Shown in pieces: positions 56,236 to 62,673 of a DNA stretch of 62,673 nt. Position numbers and translations under genes: made by a program. How positions within the stretch are numbered: the first letter of the stretch is position 1; every line of letters starts with the position of its first letter. Origin of the DNA: Peribacillus frigoritolerans (GTDB lineage: Bacteria; Bacillota; Bacilli; Bacillales; DSM-1321); NCBI RefSeq assembly GCF_030676415.1, contig NZ_JAUUTW010000030.1, positions 1 through 62,673 of the forward strand. The letters run 5' to 3'. The notes beneath the pieces are model-generated. The model saw only the letters and a program-made list of their open reading frames with translations. It did no database searches and had not been told where the DNA came from.

Positions 56236-56766
56236 ATGAATTCAACATACTCACCGATTGAAACAACTAAAACAAAAGCCTTGGTCATCAATGCGCTATT
56301 CATTGCATTAACCCTTGTAGCGACAATGTTCATCAATATCAAGCTCCCAATAATGGGTAACGGCGGTCTTATCCACCTGGGTAACGTTCCGCTTTTTATA
56401 GCAGCTTTGGTTTATGGCAAAAAAACAGGAGCGATAGCGGGCGCCTTCGGTATGGCCTTCTTCGATCTTTTCTCTGGCTGGGCAGCATGGGCACCGTTTA
56501 CATTCATCATTGTAGGAGCAATGGGCTTTCTAGCTGGCCTTATATCCGAGAAGGTACCGGGCAAAAGAGAACTTGTATACACTATGGCCGTTGCCGTTGC
56601 ATTGATTATAAAAATCGTCGGCTACTATTTTGTCGAAGTTATTCTTTATGGTAACTGGATACAGCCATTTGGCTCCATCCCGGGAAACGTGATGCAGGTC
56701 GTGATAGCAGGAATAATTGTAGTGCCGCTTGTTGGCCGATTAAAGAAAAGGGCTGGACAGATTTAA
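56236..56766 (+). CDS. ECF transporter S component (substrate-binding membrane protein)
   Basis: This 176-residue protein has five to six membrane segments and the look of ECF S components, with the N-terminal helix ALFIALTLVATMFINIKLPI that contacts EcfT, then GNGGLIHLGNVPLFIAALVY. Substrate cannot be assigned; relatives include pyrimidine or vitamin B6 type S components. The start follows GAAAGAGG. It has no own ATPase genes, so it presumably uses EcfA1A2T encoded 4.4 kb upstream. I found no TPP, FMN or other known riboswitch before it. A strong terminator follows at 56902. Confidence 0.8.
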   Translation: MNSTYSPIETTKTKALVINALFIALTLVATMFINIKLPIMGNGGLIHLGNVPLFIAALVYGKKTGAIAGAFGMAFFDLFSGWAAWAPFTFIIVGAMGFLAGLISEKVPGKRELVYTMAVAVALIIKIVGYYFVEVILYGNWIQPFGSIPGNVMQVVIAGIIVVPLVGRLKKRAGQI

Positions 56767-56901
56767 AGGGTACAAATTCAGGAAACCATTTCAAACATTA
56801 CGTTGGGCCTGGAAATTGAACTGCGCACTTAATTTCGAACAGTTAAAAGACATGTTGCCAAGTAAGCGGCATTAAATGTCTTCACCATTATATGTTAAAT
56901 C

Positions 56902-56936
56902 AAAGGACATCCATATACAGTGGATGTCCTTTTTAT
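56902..56936 (+). terminator. terminator after the ECF S-component gene
   Basis: AAAGGACATCCA (56902-56913) pairs perfectly with TGGATGTCCTTT (56921-56932) around a seven-base loop, then TTTA. Confidence 0.88.
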
Positions 56937-57317
56937 CCCAATAGGTTAAGCCTGAAGCTTGTCATATAGGATGGAAGCTTAAATAGTAGTGATCAAAGTC
57001 TTAAGAGACATGCGCAGTGAGCGACCTAAGTCGGCAAGGTCAGCCTCGGGTAGCGGCCTGAGTGACGGGTTGCGGGGGATAATTTCAATTTTCTACTTTT
57101 ATCATCCGAAATGTGCATTCCACACGTTAACCGATTTCTTATAGAAGATAGCATATTGCATATTGCATATTGACAGGCATTTTTCAATTACCTGCCGAAC
57201 CTATCCTCATTATTTTTTGCCAATGGAATAAATGAATGGTTCATAATAGAACGCTAAAACTAAATTATGTCTTGGGAAATAATTTTGGGAAATGGGGAAT
57301 TGCCCCGGAGGTGAATT
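56937..57317. other. intergenic stretch before ybaK
   Basis: No gene is supported here. It contains a G+C-richer block (about 57010-57080) with CGAC/GTCG and other short pairings that looks like a decayed repeat, and the heptamer array at 57151-57171. A weak promoter candidate, TTGCCA (57217-57222) and CATAAT (57242-57247) with a 19-base spacer, may serve ybaK. Confidence 0.4.
57151..57171 (+). repeat. three tandem copies of a heptamer
   Basis: GCATATT occurs three times without gaps and is followed by GACAGG. It lies about 150 bases before ybaK. Copy number may vary between strains. Confidence 0.85.
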
Positions 57318-57743
57318 ATGGCTGTGATATTAGGTTTACAGGAGATGCAAAGGGAAAGGCAATTGAAGTTCGAACGTAGATTGCTCAGGGAACTTTCCAT
57401 CGAGGATATGAAGGGAAGGATTCAGCGTTACTTCGGACAGGATTTAATGGATGTCTTGGAGGAAGGTTACTTTGATGTAGCCATCGAGGCTTATTTATTA
57501 GGAGCGAACTATAGTAAGTTTGGCTATTATGGTGAGTCGGAAGAAGATGTAAGGTCCAGGTGCTGGAAGGAAGAGAAGTTTTTGGTCGATACCCTTTTTA
57601 ACTTTATTTTGTATTGGCGGGAAGTTACAGCGAATAACGCTTTCGATGAAGGTTTGTTTTATTGCTGTGAAGGGTTTGTGGGGGATTGGTGGCTGGACGG
57701 CTTTAGGACTGGTGAAAAACGATATAAAATGAAACTGCATTAA
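57318..57743 (+). CDS. ybaK: YbaK, DUF2521 family protein
   Basis: A 141-residue conserved protein of Bacilli without known function. It has no membrane segment or signal peptide and is rich in charged and aromatic residues, with a tryptophan-rich C-terminal part (FVGDWWLDGFRTGEKRYK). The start follows GGAGGTG at 57307-57313. It stands before cwlD, as in B. subtilis, so a link to sporulation or cell-wall work is possible but unproven. Confidence 0.88.
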   Translation: MAVILGLQEMQRERQLKFERRLLRELSIEDMKGRIQRYFGQDLMDVLEEGYFDVAIEAYLLGANYSKFGYYGESEEDVRSRCWKEEKFLVDTLFNFILYWREVTANNAFDEGLFYCCEGFVGDWWLDGFRTGEKRYKMKLH

Positions 57744-57765
57744 GAAGGCAAAAATCCCATTCCTT

Positions 57766-57795
57766 GTTCTAATTCCATGGTTTGTCCCATACTTT
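57766..57795 (+). promoter_or_regulatory. possible sporulation-type promoter of cwlD
   Basis: CATACTTT (57788-57795) resembles a sigma-E/sigma-G -10, and GTTCTAATT (57766-57774) lies 13 bases upstream as a poor -35. cwlD is a sporulation gene in relatives, which makes this plausible only. Confidence 0.3.
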
Positions 57796-57826
57796 TTAGT
57801 AGAGAGATCATGGAAGGGGAACGGTC

Positions 57827-58543
57827 ATGCGCAGAAAGCTTAAATATACAGGAATCGCTATGGGATTGTTTGTCCTTTTTTTAATTTTGACTTTTAAATT
57901 TGTTGAAGATGATTCTTGGGACTCCTGGAACCTTCCGTTGGCAGGTAAGGTCATCATTCTTGATGCAGGTCACGGAGGAGTGGACGGCGGGGCAAATGTA
58001 CAAGAGGTTATGGAAAAGGAAATTGCCCTTTCCGTTTCATTGAAGGTCAGGGATTATTTGCAGGAACAGGGTGCCCTTGTCATCATGACCCGTGAGAAGG
58101 ATGAGGATTTGGCACAGGGAAATACAAAGGGGATCCGCCAGCGAAAACAGGAGGACTTGCGGAATCGGGTTGAAATGATCAATGATTCGGAAGCGGACTT
58201 ATTCTTAAGCATTCATTTGAACTCTTTTCCATCAGCGTCATCCAAAGGTGCCCAGACCTTTTATACAAGCAGGTTTGAGGAGAATGAACAGGTGGCAAAA
58301 TTCATTCAGACTGAAATCATTAGAAACCTGGAAAATACAAGGCGTGATGCAAAAACGATTAATCATGTGTATTTGATGAATTATGCCAAGAAACCGGGAG
58401 CGCTTGTGGAAATTGGCTTTCTTTCCAATTCTGAGGAAAGGGAACGCCTTATCAGTGATAAGTATCAAGAAAAGGTTGCCAGTTCGATTTATATGGGTAT
58501 TTTACGGTACTTTACAGAGGAAAAGCTATCGGATGATGAGTGA
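57827..58543 (+). CDS. cwlD: CwlD, N-acetylmuramoyl-L-alanine amidase for muramic-delta-lactam formation
   Basis: CwlD removes peptide side chains from cortex peptidoglycan so that PdaA can make muramic delta-lactam, needed for cortex recognition at germination. The 238-residue protein has an N-terminal membrane anchor or signal (about 8-25) and an Amidase_3 domain with zinc ligands in ILDAGHGGVDGG (45-56), an early glutamate (EKEIALSV), SIHLNSFPS and catalytic VEIGFLSNSEER. The start follows GGAAGGGGA. A terminator follows. In relatives GerD, encoded downstream, stimulates CwlD-related germination steps indirectly. Confidence 0.94.
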   Translation: MRRKLKYTGIAMGLFVLFLILTFKFVEDDSWDSWNLPLAGKVIILDAGHGGVDGGANVQEVMEKEIALSVSLKVRDYLQEQGALVIMTREKDEDLAQGNTKGIRQRKQEDLRNRVEMINDSEADLFLSIHLNSFPSASSKGAQTFYTSRFEENEQVAKFIQTEIIRNLENTRRDAKTINHVYLMNYAKKPGALVEIGFLSNSEERERLISDKYQEKVASSIYMGILRYFTEEKLSDDE

Positions 58544-58548
58544 TGTCG

Positions 58549-58575
58549 GGTCTTGTAAGGTACAAGGCCTTTTTA
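58549..58575 (+). terminator. terminator after cwlD
   Basis: GGTCTTGTA (58549-58557) pairs with TACAAGGCC (58561-58569, one wobble) around AGG, then TTTTTAT. Confidence 0.85.
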
Positions 58576-58679
58576 TCATGGAAAATAATCAGGTTTCGCA
58601 TGCGGGCAGATAATAAGCTTTCTTTCCCTAATATGTTATACTGAAAGATGGGAAGATAAAATTCAAAGGGGTGCTCGAC

Positions 58680-59738
58680 TTGTTAACAGAAGAGAAAGTA
58701 CTGAATTTATTAAAGGATCTTAAAGACCCTTTTCTACATAAAAACCTTGAAGAGACAAATGGAATTATAGAAATAAAAATAAAACCTGAAAAGAATCATG
58801 TAAGCGTTAAACTTGCGATTGCGAAAACGGGCACTGCCGAGCAAATGCAAATGCAGTCGGAAGTTGTGGACTTGCTGAAAACGAACGGAGCAGAATCGGT
58901 AGGCATCCGATTCACGGAACTTTCGGAAGAGGAGTTAGCTAAGCATCGTGAAAGCATTCCTCAAGATGAAGCGGACCATGGTTTGCTTGGACCTAACAGC
59001 AAGACACAATTCATCGCGATCGCCAGTGGTAAAGGCGGAGTGGGGAAATCTACGATTTCAGTGAATTTCGCTACTTCACTTGCTCGTTTGGGTAAAAAGG
59101 TCGGACTTGTTGACGCCGATATTTATGGATTCAGCGTACCTGATATGATGGGGATAACAAAAAGACCGGTTGTTCGCGGGGAAAAAATCATTCCTGTAGA
59201 ACGCTTTGGCGTTCAAGTAATCTCAATGGGCTTTTTTGTAGAGGATAACGCGCCAATCATCTGGAGAGGACCGATGCTGGGTAAAATGCTTAACAGTTTC
59301 TTTAATGAAGTGGAATGGGGAGACTTGGACTATTTGGTCCTTGACTTACCGCCGGGTACAGGCGATGTTGCTTTGGACGTTCATACGATGCTCCCTTCAT
59401 GTAAAGAAATCATCGTTACGACGCCGCATCCGACTGCAGCCTTCGTTGCTGCAAGAGCTGGTGCCATGGCCATCAAGACAGAACACGAAGTCATTGGTGT
59501 CATAGAAAATATGTCATTCTTCGAAAGTAAAACGACCGGTGAAAAAGAATATGTGTTCGGAAAAGGCGGCGGCGTTAAACTTGCAGAAGAGCTTCGTACA
59601 GAAGTTTTAGGTCAACTTCCCCTGCAACAGCCGGATTGGAACGAAGAGGACTTTGCTCCATCCATTTACGCAGCTGACCATAGGCTCGGCAGGATTTACG
59701 AAGATATTGCTAAAAAGGTCATTGAAAAATTACAATAA
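58680..59738 (+). CDS. salA: SalA (Mrp/ApbC family), P-loop ATPase
   Basis: This 352-residue protein combines an N-terminal MIP18/DUF59 domain (about 1-85) with an Mrp-type deviant Walker A ATPase (SGKGGVGKST, about 117-126; DADIYGFSVPDMMG). In B. subtilis SalA represses scoC and so promotes protease production; relatives load iron-sulfur clusters, though the C-terminal CxxC of cluster carriers is not seen. The TTG at 58680 is chosen because AAAGGGGTG (58666-58674) is spaced for it; GTG 58671 falls within that site. It converges with gerD across a shared terminator. Confidence 0.93.
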   Translation: MLTEEKVLNLLKDLKDPFLHKNLEETNGIIEIKIKPEKNHVSVKLAIAKTGTAEQMQMQSEVVDLLKTNGAESVGIRFTELSEEELAKHRESIPQDEADHGLLGPNSKTQFIAIASGKGGVGKSTISVNFATSLARLGKKVGLVDADIYGFSVPDMMGITKRPVVRGEKIIPVERFGVQVISMGFFVEDNAPIIWRGPMLGKMLNSFFNEVEWGDLDYLVLDLPPGTGDVALDVHTMLPSCKEIIVTTPHPTAAFVAARAGAMAIKTEHEVIGVIENMSFFESKTTGEKEYVFGKGGGVKLAEELRTEVLGQLPLQQPDWNEEDFAPSIYAADHRLGRIYEDIAKKVIEKLQ

Positions 59739-59739
59739 T

Positions 59740-59773
59740 AATAAGGCTGATTCCGATTGGAATCAGCCTTATT
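59740..59773. terminator. bidirectional terminator between salA and gerD
   Basis: Bases 59740-59754 pair perfectly with 59759-59773 (15 base pairs, GATT loop), flanked by A- and T-rich tracts on both sides, serving the two convergent genes. Confidence 0.92.
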
Positions 59774-59777
59774 TCAT

Positions 59778-60338
59778 TCACTTTTTCTCCTTCTCAACCG
59801 CTTTAGTGGCTGCTTTATCCAATCTCTCTTGCATTTTCGCCTGAACGAGAGGACTCTCCATGGTTTCGATGATCAGCTCTTTATAGACCGACCGCATCTC
59901 CTTGGTTTTTAATAATTTATTCATTTCTTTTTCCATATCCGGTTCTTTCATTATTTCCATGAGCATTCCACGATACTGAGGATCAGCAGTCAAGTCCTTC
60001 AATACCTTTTTATGTTCGTCTTCTAATGCCTTAGCATAAGCGGAAGCAAATTCGGGATCATTAAATGTCTTTTTCCAAAATTCCTTCCCTTTATCTGAAG
60101 TGACCATATCTTCAATGGATTTCTTAACGGCATCCGAATCCATAATAAGTTCAGCTTTCGTTTTATCATCAGTAATGATATCCTGGATGGCTTTTTTTCC
60201 ATCATCTGTCTTCAAGATATCGACGACCATTTTCTTTGTCTCTTCATATTCCATTTTTTCTGCGCCTGCTCCATTTTGAGCACAACCGGAACAAACGAGT
60301 AAGAATGACGTGAAAAGCAAAGCAACTCCCACTCTCAT
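59778..60338 (-). CDS. gerD: GerD, spore germination lipoprotein
   Basis: GerD clusters nutrient receptors into the germinosome at the inner spore membrane. The 186-residue precursor begins MRVGVALLFTSFLLVCSGCA with a lipobox ending at C19, followed by a charged helical region (KMVVDILKTDDGKKAIQDII) that forms the trimeric rope in relatives. The start at 60338 follows AAAGGGG on the minus strand; 46 further upstream codons are open but cross the promoter. A sigma-G-type promoter lies 31-59 bases upstream. Confidence 0.93.
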   Translation of the reverse strand: MRVGVALLFTSFLLVCSGCAQNGAGAEKMEYEETKKMVVDILKTDDGKKAIQDIITDDKTKAELIMDSDAVKKSIEDMVTSDKGKEFWKKTFNDPEFASAYAKALEDEHKKVLKDLTADPQYRGMLMEIMKEPDMEKEMNKLLKTKEMRSVYKELIIETMESPLVQAKMQERLDKAATKAVEKEKK

Positions 60339-60368
60339 ACGCAGGGCCCCTTTCATCCTTCTTACTGT

Positions 60369-60397
60369 TAATATGGTTCCAATCGGCGATATTATTC
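60369..60397 (-). promoter_or_regulatory. sigma-G-type promoter of gerD
   Basis: On the minus strand GAATA (60397-60393) and CATATTA (60375-60369) are 17 bases apart, matching the forespore sigma-G pattern GHATR and CATWNTA. gerD is a known sigma-G gene in B. subtilis. Confidence 0.65.
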
Positions 60398-60475
60398 CTT
60401 GGTGGAATAAGTGGATTTTTCCAAATTTGGTTGGTACAATTAAGGAAATGAAATAGAAATTTATGGAGGAAAACA

Positions 60476-61153
60476 ATGAACAGCCGTAATTTAGTTAAAT
60501 TGTTTTTAACAACATTGCTTATAGGTGGTGTAACGGGCGGAGTTATAGGGTTCTTGGCTCGATGGAGTGAGTTTAAGCCTTATTTTTCTTCTTTTGAAGT
60601 CAGTGCCATCTTATCAACTTTTATTTGGTTATTCGGTGTTGGATTAATTTTCAGTGTCATAAGCCAAGCCGGCTTTTTTGCCTATTTAACGATACATCGT
60701 TTTGGTCTGGGGATATTTAAAAGCGCTTCCTTATGGAATGCCGTTCAACTTGTACTCATTCTTTTTGTTGTGTTCGATCTTGTTTACCTGCGATATCTTA
60801 ACTTTGGCTCAGGCGAGGGGATCAGTTCCTACATCGTGTTAGCATTGGTTGTATTGGCCGCAGGGCTTGTTACAGCTTATTTCAAAATGAAACAAACGAA
60901 TAAACAGTCGTTCATACCGGCCTTATTTTTCATGGTCGTTGTCACGGTTTTGGAGTGGATACCTGTCCTAAGTGCCAATGATGAAAGTTGGCTCTACTTC
61001 ATGCTGTTTCCATTGCTAGTCTGCAATGCTTATCAATTATTGGTCCTGAGCAAATTGATTGAACGTTCACAAAAGGAATTGGCCAGTAAAAGAGGTAAGG
61101 AAACTCCAGCAAAGGGAAAGATGAAAGCTGGTGAACTGGGTAAAGGTGGCTAA
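60476..61153 (+). CDS. kbaA: KbaA, KinB-signalling pathway activation protein
   Basis: KbaA is needed for KinB to feed the sporulation phosphorelay. The 225-residue protein has six hydrophobic membrane segments (starting about 9-28, 42-64 and 68-90) and a basic C-terminal tail after about 195. The start follows TGGAGG. It is divergent from gerD with a 137-base shared upstream region; I see no clear -35/-10 for it. The tail is glycine- and lysine-rich and probably cytosolic. Confidence 0.92.
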   Translation: MNSRNLVKLFLTTLLIGGVTGGVIGFLARWSEFKPYFSSFEVSAILSTFIWLFGVGLIFSVISQAGFFAYLTIHRFGLGIFKSASLWNAVQLVLILFVVFDLVYLRYLNFGSGEGISSYIVLALVVLAAGLVTAYFKMKQTNKQSFIPALFFMVVVTVLEWIPVLSANDESWLYFMLFPLLVCNAYQLLVLSKLIERSQKELASKRGKETPAKGKMKAGELGKGG

Positions 61154-61195
61154 CCTATATGTAAGTCGGTCCATACATAAGGAAGTCAATACATA

Positions 61196-61244
61196 AAAAC
61201 TGCGTACTAAAGGTTCATGGAGACCATTAGTACGCAGTTTTTTC
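61196..61244. terminator. bidirectional terminator between kbaA and pdaB
   Basis: AAAAACTGCGTACTAA (61196-61211) pairs with TTAGTACGCAGTTTTTT (61227-61243) around a 15-base spacer, giving a long stem with A and T ends suited to both convergent genes. Confidence 0.85.
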
Positions 61245-61246
61245 AG

Positions 61247-61999
61247 TCAGCGGATTTCCTCACTGCTTGCTGATGAATTTGAAATCATCTCTGAAACGTT
61301 AACGAAGTTTAAATTTTTTGATTGAAGTTCACTTATTAACTCCGGTAAAGCTTTATTCGTTTGTTTTGCTGAGTCTGAAGCATGTAATAAGATGATATCA
61401 CCCTTTTGGGCCTTGGTGATGTTCTGAACGATCCGATCCACACCTGGATTGGTCCAATCTTTTGAATCGATGCTCCAATGGACAACGGTATATCCAAATT
61501 TCTCGCTAATCTTTAAGAGGCGTTTATCAAAGTGACCGGTGGGGGCGCGTAAAAGTTCTATATTCTTTACATTAAGTTTTTTAAATGCTTCCTGTGCTTT
61601 AGAAATATCACGGATGATTTCTTGATCTTCCATTTCGGAATAATCCTTATAATCGTAACCAAGCATGCCGATTTCATATCCTTCTTTCACAATTTCAGCT
61701 ACTATATCCGGATGACGTTCAGCCCAAGATCCCGAGAGGAAAAAAGTGGCGGATTTAATCTTTTCCCTTTTTAATGTCTCTATTATCGGAGCGGCTTTCT
61801 CATCACCCCAGCCAATATTGAACGTGATCGCAACATTCTTTTCCCCTTTATAAACCGCTTTCGGCCCATCTTCTGTAGAAAAAACGGGGGCATGAAGAAT
61901 GTTTTGTACAAAAAGAAACCAAGCGGTAAAAAGTGCCGTAAGCAAAATTAACGAATAATATTTGATGTTCTTGGCTTGAAGCACCATGAAAAATTTCAT
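61247..61999 (-). CDS. pdaB: PdaB, sporulation polysaccharide deacetylase family protein
   Basis: PdaB is needed to keep spores intact in B. subtilis, though its activity there is unclear. The 250-residue protein has an N-terminal membrane anchor (about 16-34) and a NodB-like domain (about 52-225). Motif 1 reads TFNIGWGDE instead of TFDDGP, and the usual metal-binding HxxxH is replaced by GYDYKDY, so the classical deacetylase metal site is absent. C-terminal ILLHASDSAKQTNKALPELI is standard. The start follows AAGGGGATGG on the minus strand. Confidence 0.93.
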   Translation of the reverse strand: MKFFMVLQAKNIKYYSLILLTALFTAWFLFVQNILHAPVFSTEDGPKAVYKGEKNVAITFNIGWGDEKAAPIIETLKREKIKSATFFLSGSWAERHPDIVAEIVKEGYEIGMLGYDYKDYSEMEDQEIIRDISKAQEAFKKLNVKNIELLRAPTGHFDKRLLKISEKFGYTVVHWSIDSKDWTNPGVDRIVQNITKAQKGDIILLHASDSAKQTNKALPELISELQSKNLNFVNVSEMISNSSASSEEIR

Positions 62000-62035
62000 T
62001 AATCCATCCCCTTGTCCAAAAGACTCTTGTCTTCA

Positions 62036-62063
62036 AATTTATGCGCGAGGATTATTGTTATGC
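62036..62063 (-). promoter_or_regulatory. sigma-E-type promoter of pdaB
   Basis: On the minus strand GCATAAC (62063-62057) and CATAAATT (62043-62036) are 13 bases apart, close to the mother-cell sigma-E pattern. pdaB is a sporulation gene in relatives. Confidence 0.5.
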
Positions 62064-62131
62064 AAAAAAATCAGTTGAAAATTCATAAAAATGATGGGAA
62101 TGGGGAAAGCTGTCTGATGGAGGTGTGAACC

Positions 62132-62374
62132 ATGCTCGGTTTATTGATTAATGACAAAGAAAAGATGGAATTGGAGTACCTTTTAAAAAGAGAGATGGAT
62201 GAAATATTATTCGATTTGCAGGATGACAGAATGGATCACTTAGTCAAAAGGGCAATAAACGAGAAATATAACATCCTTTTCAGGCTGTTTAAAAGGGTGA
62301 GCACCGAGGAGGAATGCCTAATGTATATGAGGGGAAAAACGAATGTATCCAAGTGGAATCAGTCTGATATTTAA
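62132..62374 (+). CDS. small conserved hypothetical protein next to the rRNA operon
   Basis: I do not recognise a function. The 80-residue product is soluble, highly charged and predicted helical (KMELEYLLKREMDEILFDLQ), with two short hydrophobic faces and no signal peptide. ATG 62132 follows GATGGAGGTG, a strong site with good spacing. It lies between pdaB and the rRNA promoters, and reads toward the rRNA operon without a clear terminator. Codon use resembles its neighbours, supporting it as a real gene. Confidence 0.75.
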   Translation: MLGLLINDKEKMELEYLLKREMDEILFDLQDDRMDHLVKRAINEKYNILFRLFKRVSTEEECLMYMRGKTNVSKWNQSDI

Positions 62375-62399
62375 AAGTGAATTATATTTAAAAAATCTA

Positions 62400-62428
62400 T
62401 TGACTATTGGTTTATACGCTGGTATATT
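62400..62428 (+). promoter_or_regulatory. rRNA operon promoter P1
   Basis: TTGACT (62400-62405), 17-base spacer, TATATT (62423-62428). An A+T-rich tract upstream may be an UP element. Confidence 0.7.
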
Positions 62429-62492
62429 ATAAAAGTTGCTGCAACATAAAAGCTTTTGAAAAAGAATGAAAAAAACTTTTTTAAAAAAGTTA

Positions 62493-62521
62493 TTGACGAA
62501 GCGGTAATAAGATGTTAAGAT
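62493..62521 (+). promoter_or_regulatory. rRNA operon promoter P2
   Basis: TTGACG (62493-62498), 17-base spacer, TAAGAT (62516-62521) with TGT as an extended -10. An A/T tract (AAAAAACTTTTTTAAAAAAG) precedes the -35, typical of Bacillus rrn promoters. Confidence 0.75.
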
Positions 62522-62549
62522 ATTAAAGTCGCTAAGAGAGATGGCGAAC

Positions 62550-62580
62550 AAATTGCTCTTTGAAAACTGAACAAAACAAA
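62550..62580 (+). promoter_or_regulatory. rRNA leader antitermination and processing region (boxA-like)
   Basis: TGCTCTTTGAAAACTGAAC is the conserved leader sequence found before 16S rRNA in Bacillus, associated with Nus-factor antitermination and processing. Confidence 0.7.
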
Positions 62581-62643
62581 GCGCCAACGTTAAATTTTAA
62601 GTGAGCACACACTATCAAAAAAGCAAATGAGCAAGTCAAACAT

Positions 62644-62673
62644 TTCTTCGGAGAGTTTGATCCTGGCTCAGGA
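62644..62673 (+). rRNA. rrs: 16S ribosomal RNA, 5' end (partial)
   Basis: CGGAGAGTTTGATCCTGGCT is the universal 16S 5' terminus. Only about 30 bases are in the window. The operon has the same orientation as the one ending at position 91. Confidence 0.95.

Noticed and set aside
60339..60476. 46-residue extension of GerD
   Set aside because: It would precede the signal peptide and cross the sigma-G promoter; the lipoprotein signal starts at 60338.

Overview
The window is a low-to-moderate G+C, spore-forming Firmicute chromosome, most likely Bacillaceae. The protein sequences are close to Bacillus subtilis throughout and the gene order follows the B. subtilis ctsR to ybaN region. A Bacillus or Peribacillus relative is likely, but the species cannot be fixed from sequence alone. 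The segment runs from the 3' end of one rRNA operon (5S, bases 1-91) to the promoter and first bases of the next (16S, from about 62644). Both rRNA operons and nearly all genes point the same way (+).

Layout. (1) 399-7809: CtsR-controlled protein quality control operon ctsR-mcsA-mcsB-clpC, then radA and disA. (2) 8036-15991: yacL, the isoprenoid genes ispD-ispF, gltX, a cysteine-type T-box leader before cysE-cysS, then mrnC, rlmB and rae1. (3) 16059-20643: sigH, rpmG, secE, nusG and the L11-L1-L10-L7/L12 genes, with r-protein type leaders. (4) 20833-34042: rRNA methyltransferase-like gene, rpoB, rpoC, ybxF and the str operon rpsL-rpsG-fusA-tuf. (5) 34238-48946: S10-spc-alpha superoperon from rpsJ to rplQ, driven by two near-duplicate promoters. 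A recognisable but broken map (methionine aminopeptidase) lies between adk and infA. (6) 49314-53665: ECF transporter energising module ecfA1-ecfA2-ecfT, truA, rplM and rpsI. (7) 53701-56766: accessory patch with a frameshifted MFS drug-efflux gene divergent from a TetR regulator, bracketed by an imperfect 44-bp direct repeat, followed by a lone ECF S-component gene. (8) 57318-62374: sporulation and germination genes ybaK, cwlD, salA, gerD, kbaA, pdaB and a small unknown gene, then the rRNA promoter region.

How it fits together. Most of the window is growth-rate machinery (RNA polymerase, ribosome, elongation factors, Sec translocon, two aminoacyl-tRNA synthetases) interleaved with stress and sporulation control (ClpC/McsB, DisA, SigH, KbaA, GerD, CwlD, PdaB). 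Control is mostly by RNA leaders (T-box, L10-type leader, candidate L1, S10 and L13 leaders) and by sigma-A promoters. A CtsR operator, a sigma-G-type promoter for gerD and a sigma-E-type promoter for pdaB are readable.

I found no transposase, prophage, CRISPR array or clear defence system. The least ordinary items are the map pseudogene, the repeat-flanked MFS/TetR patch with its operator-like dyads, the long hairpin between rpoB and rpoC, the large stem after rpoC, and the structured stretch with a terminator between rplQ and ecfA1.
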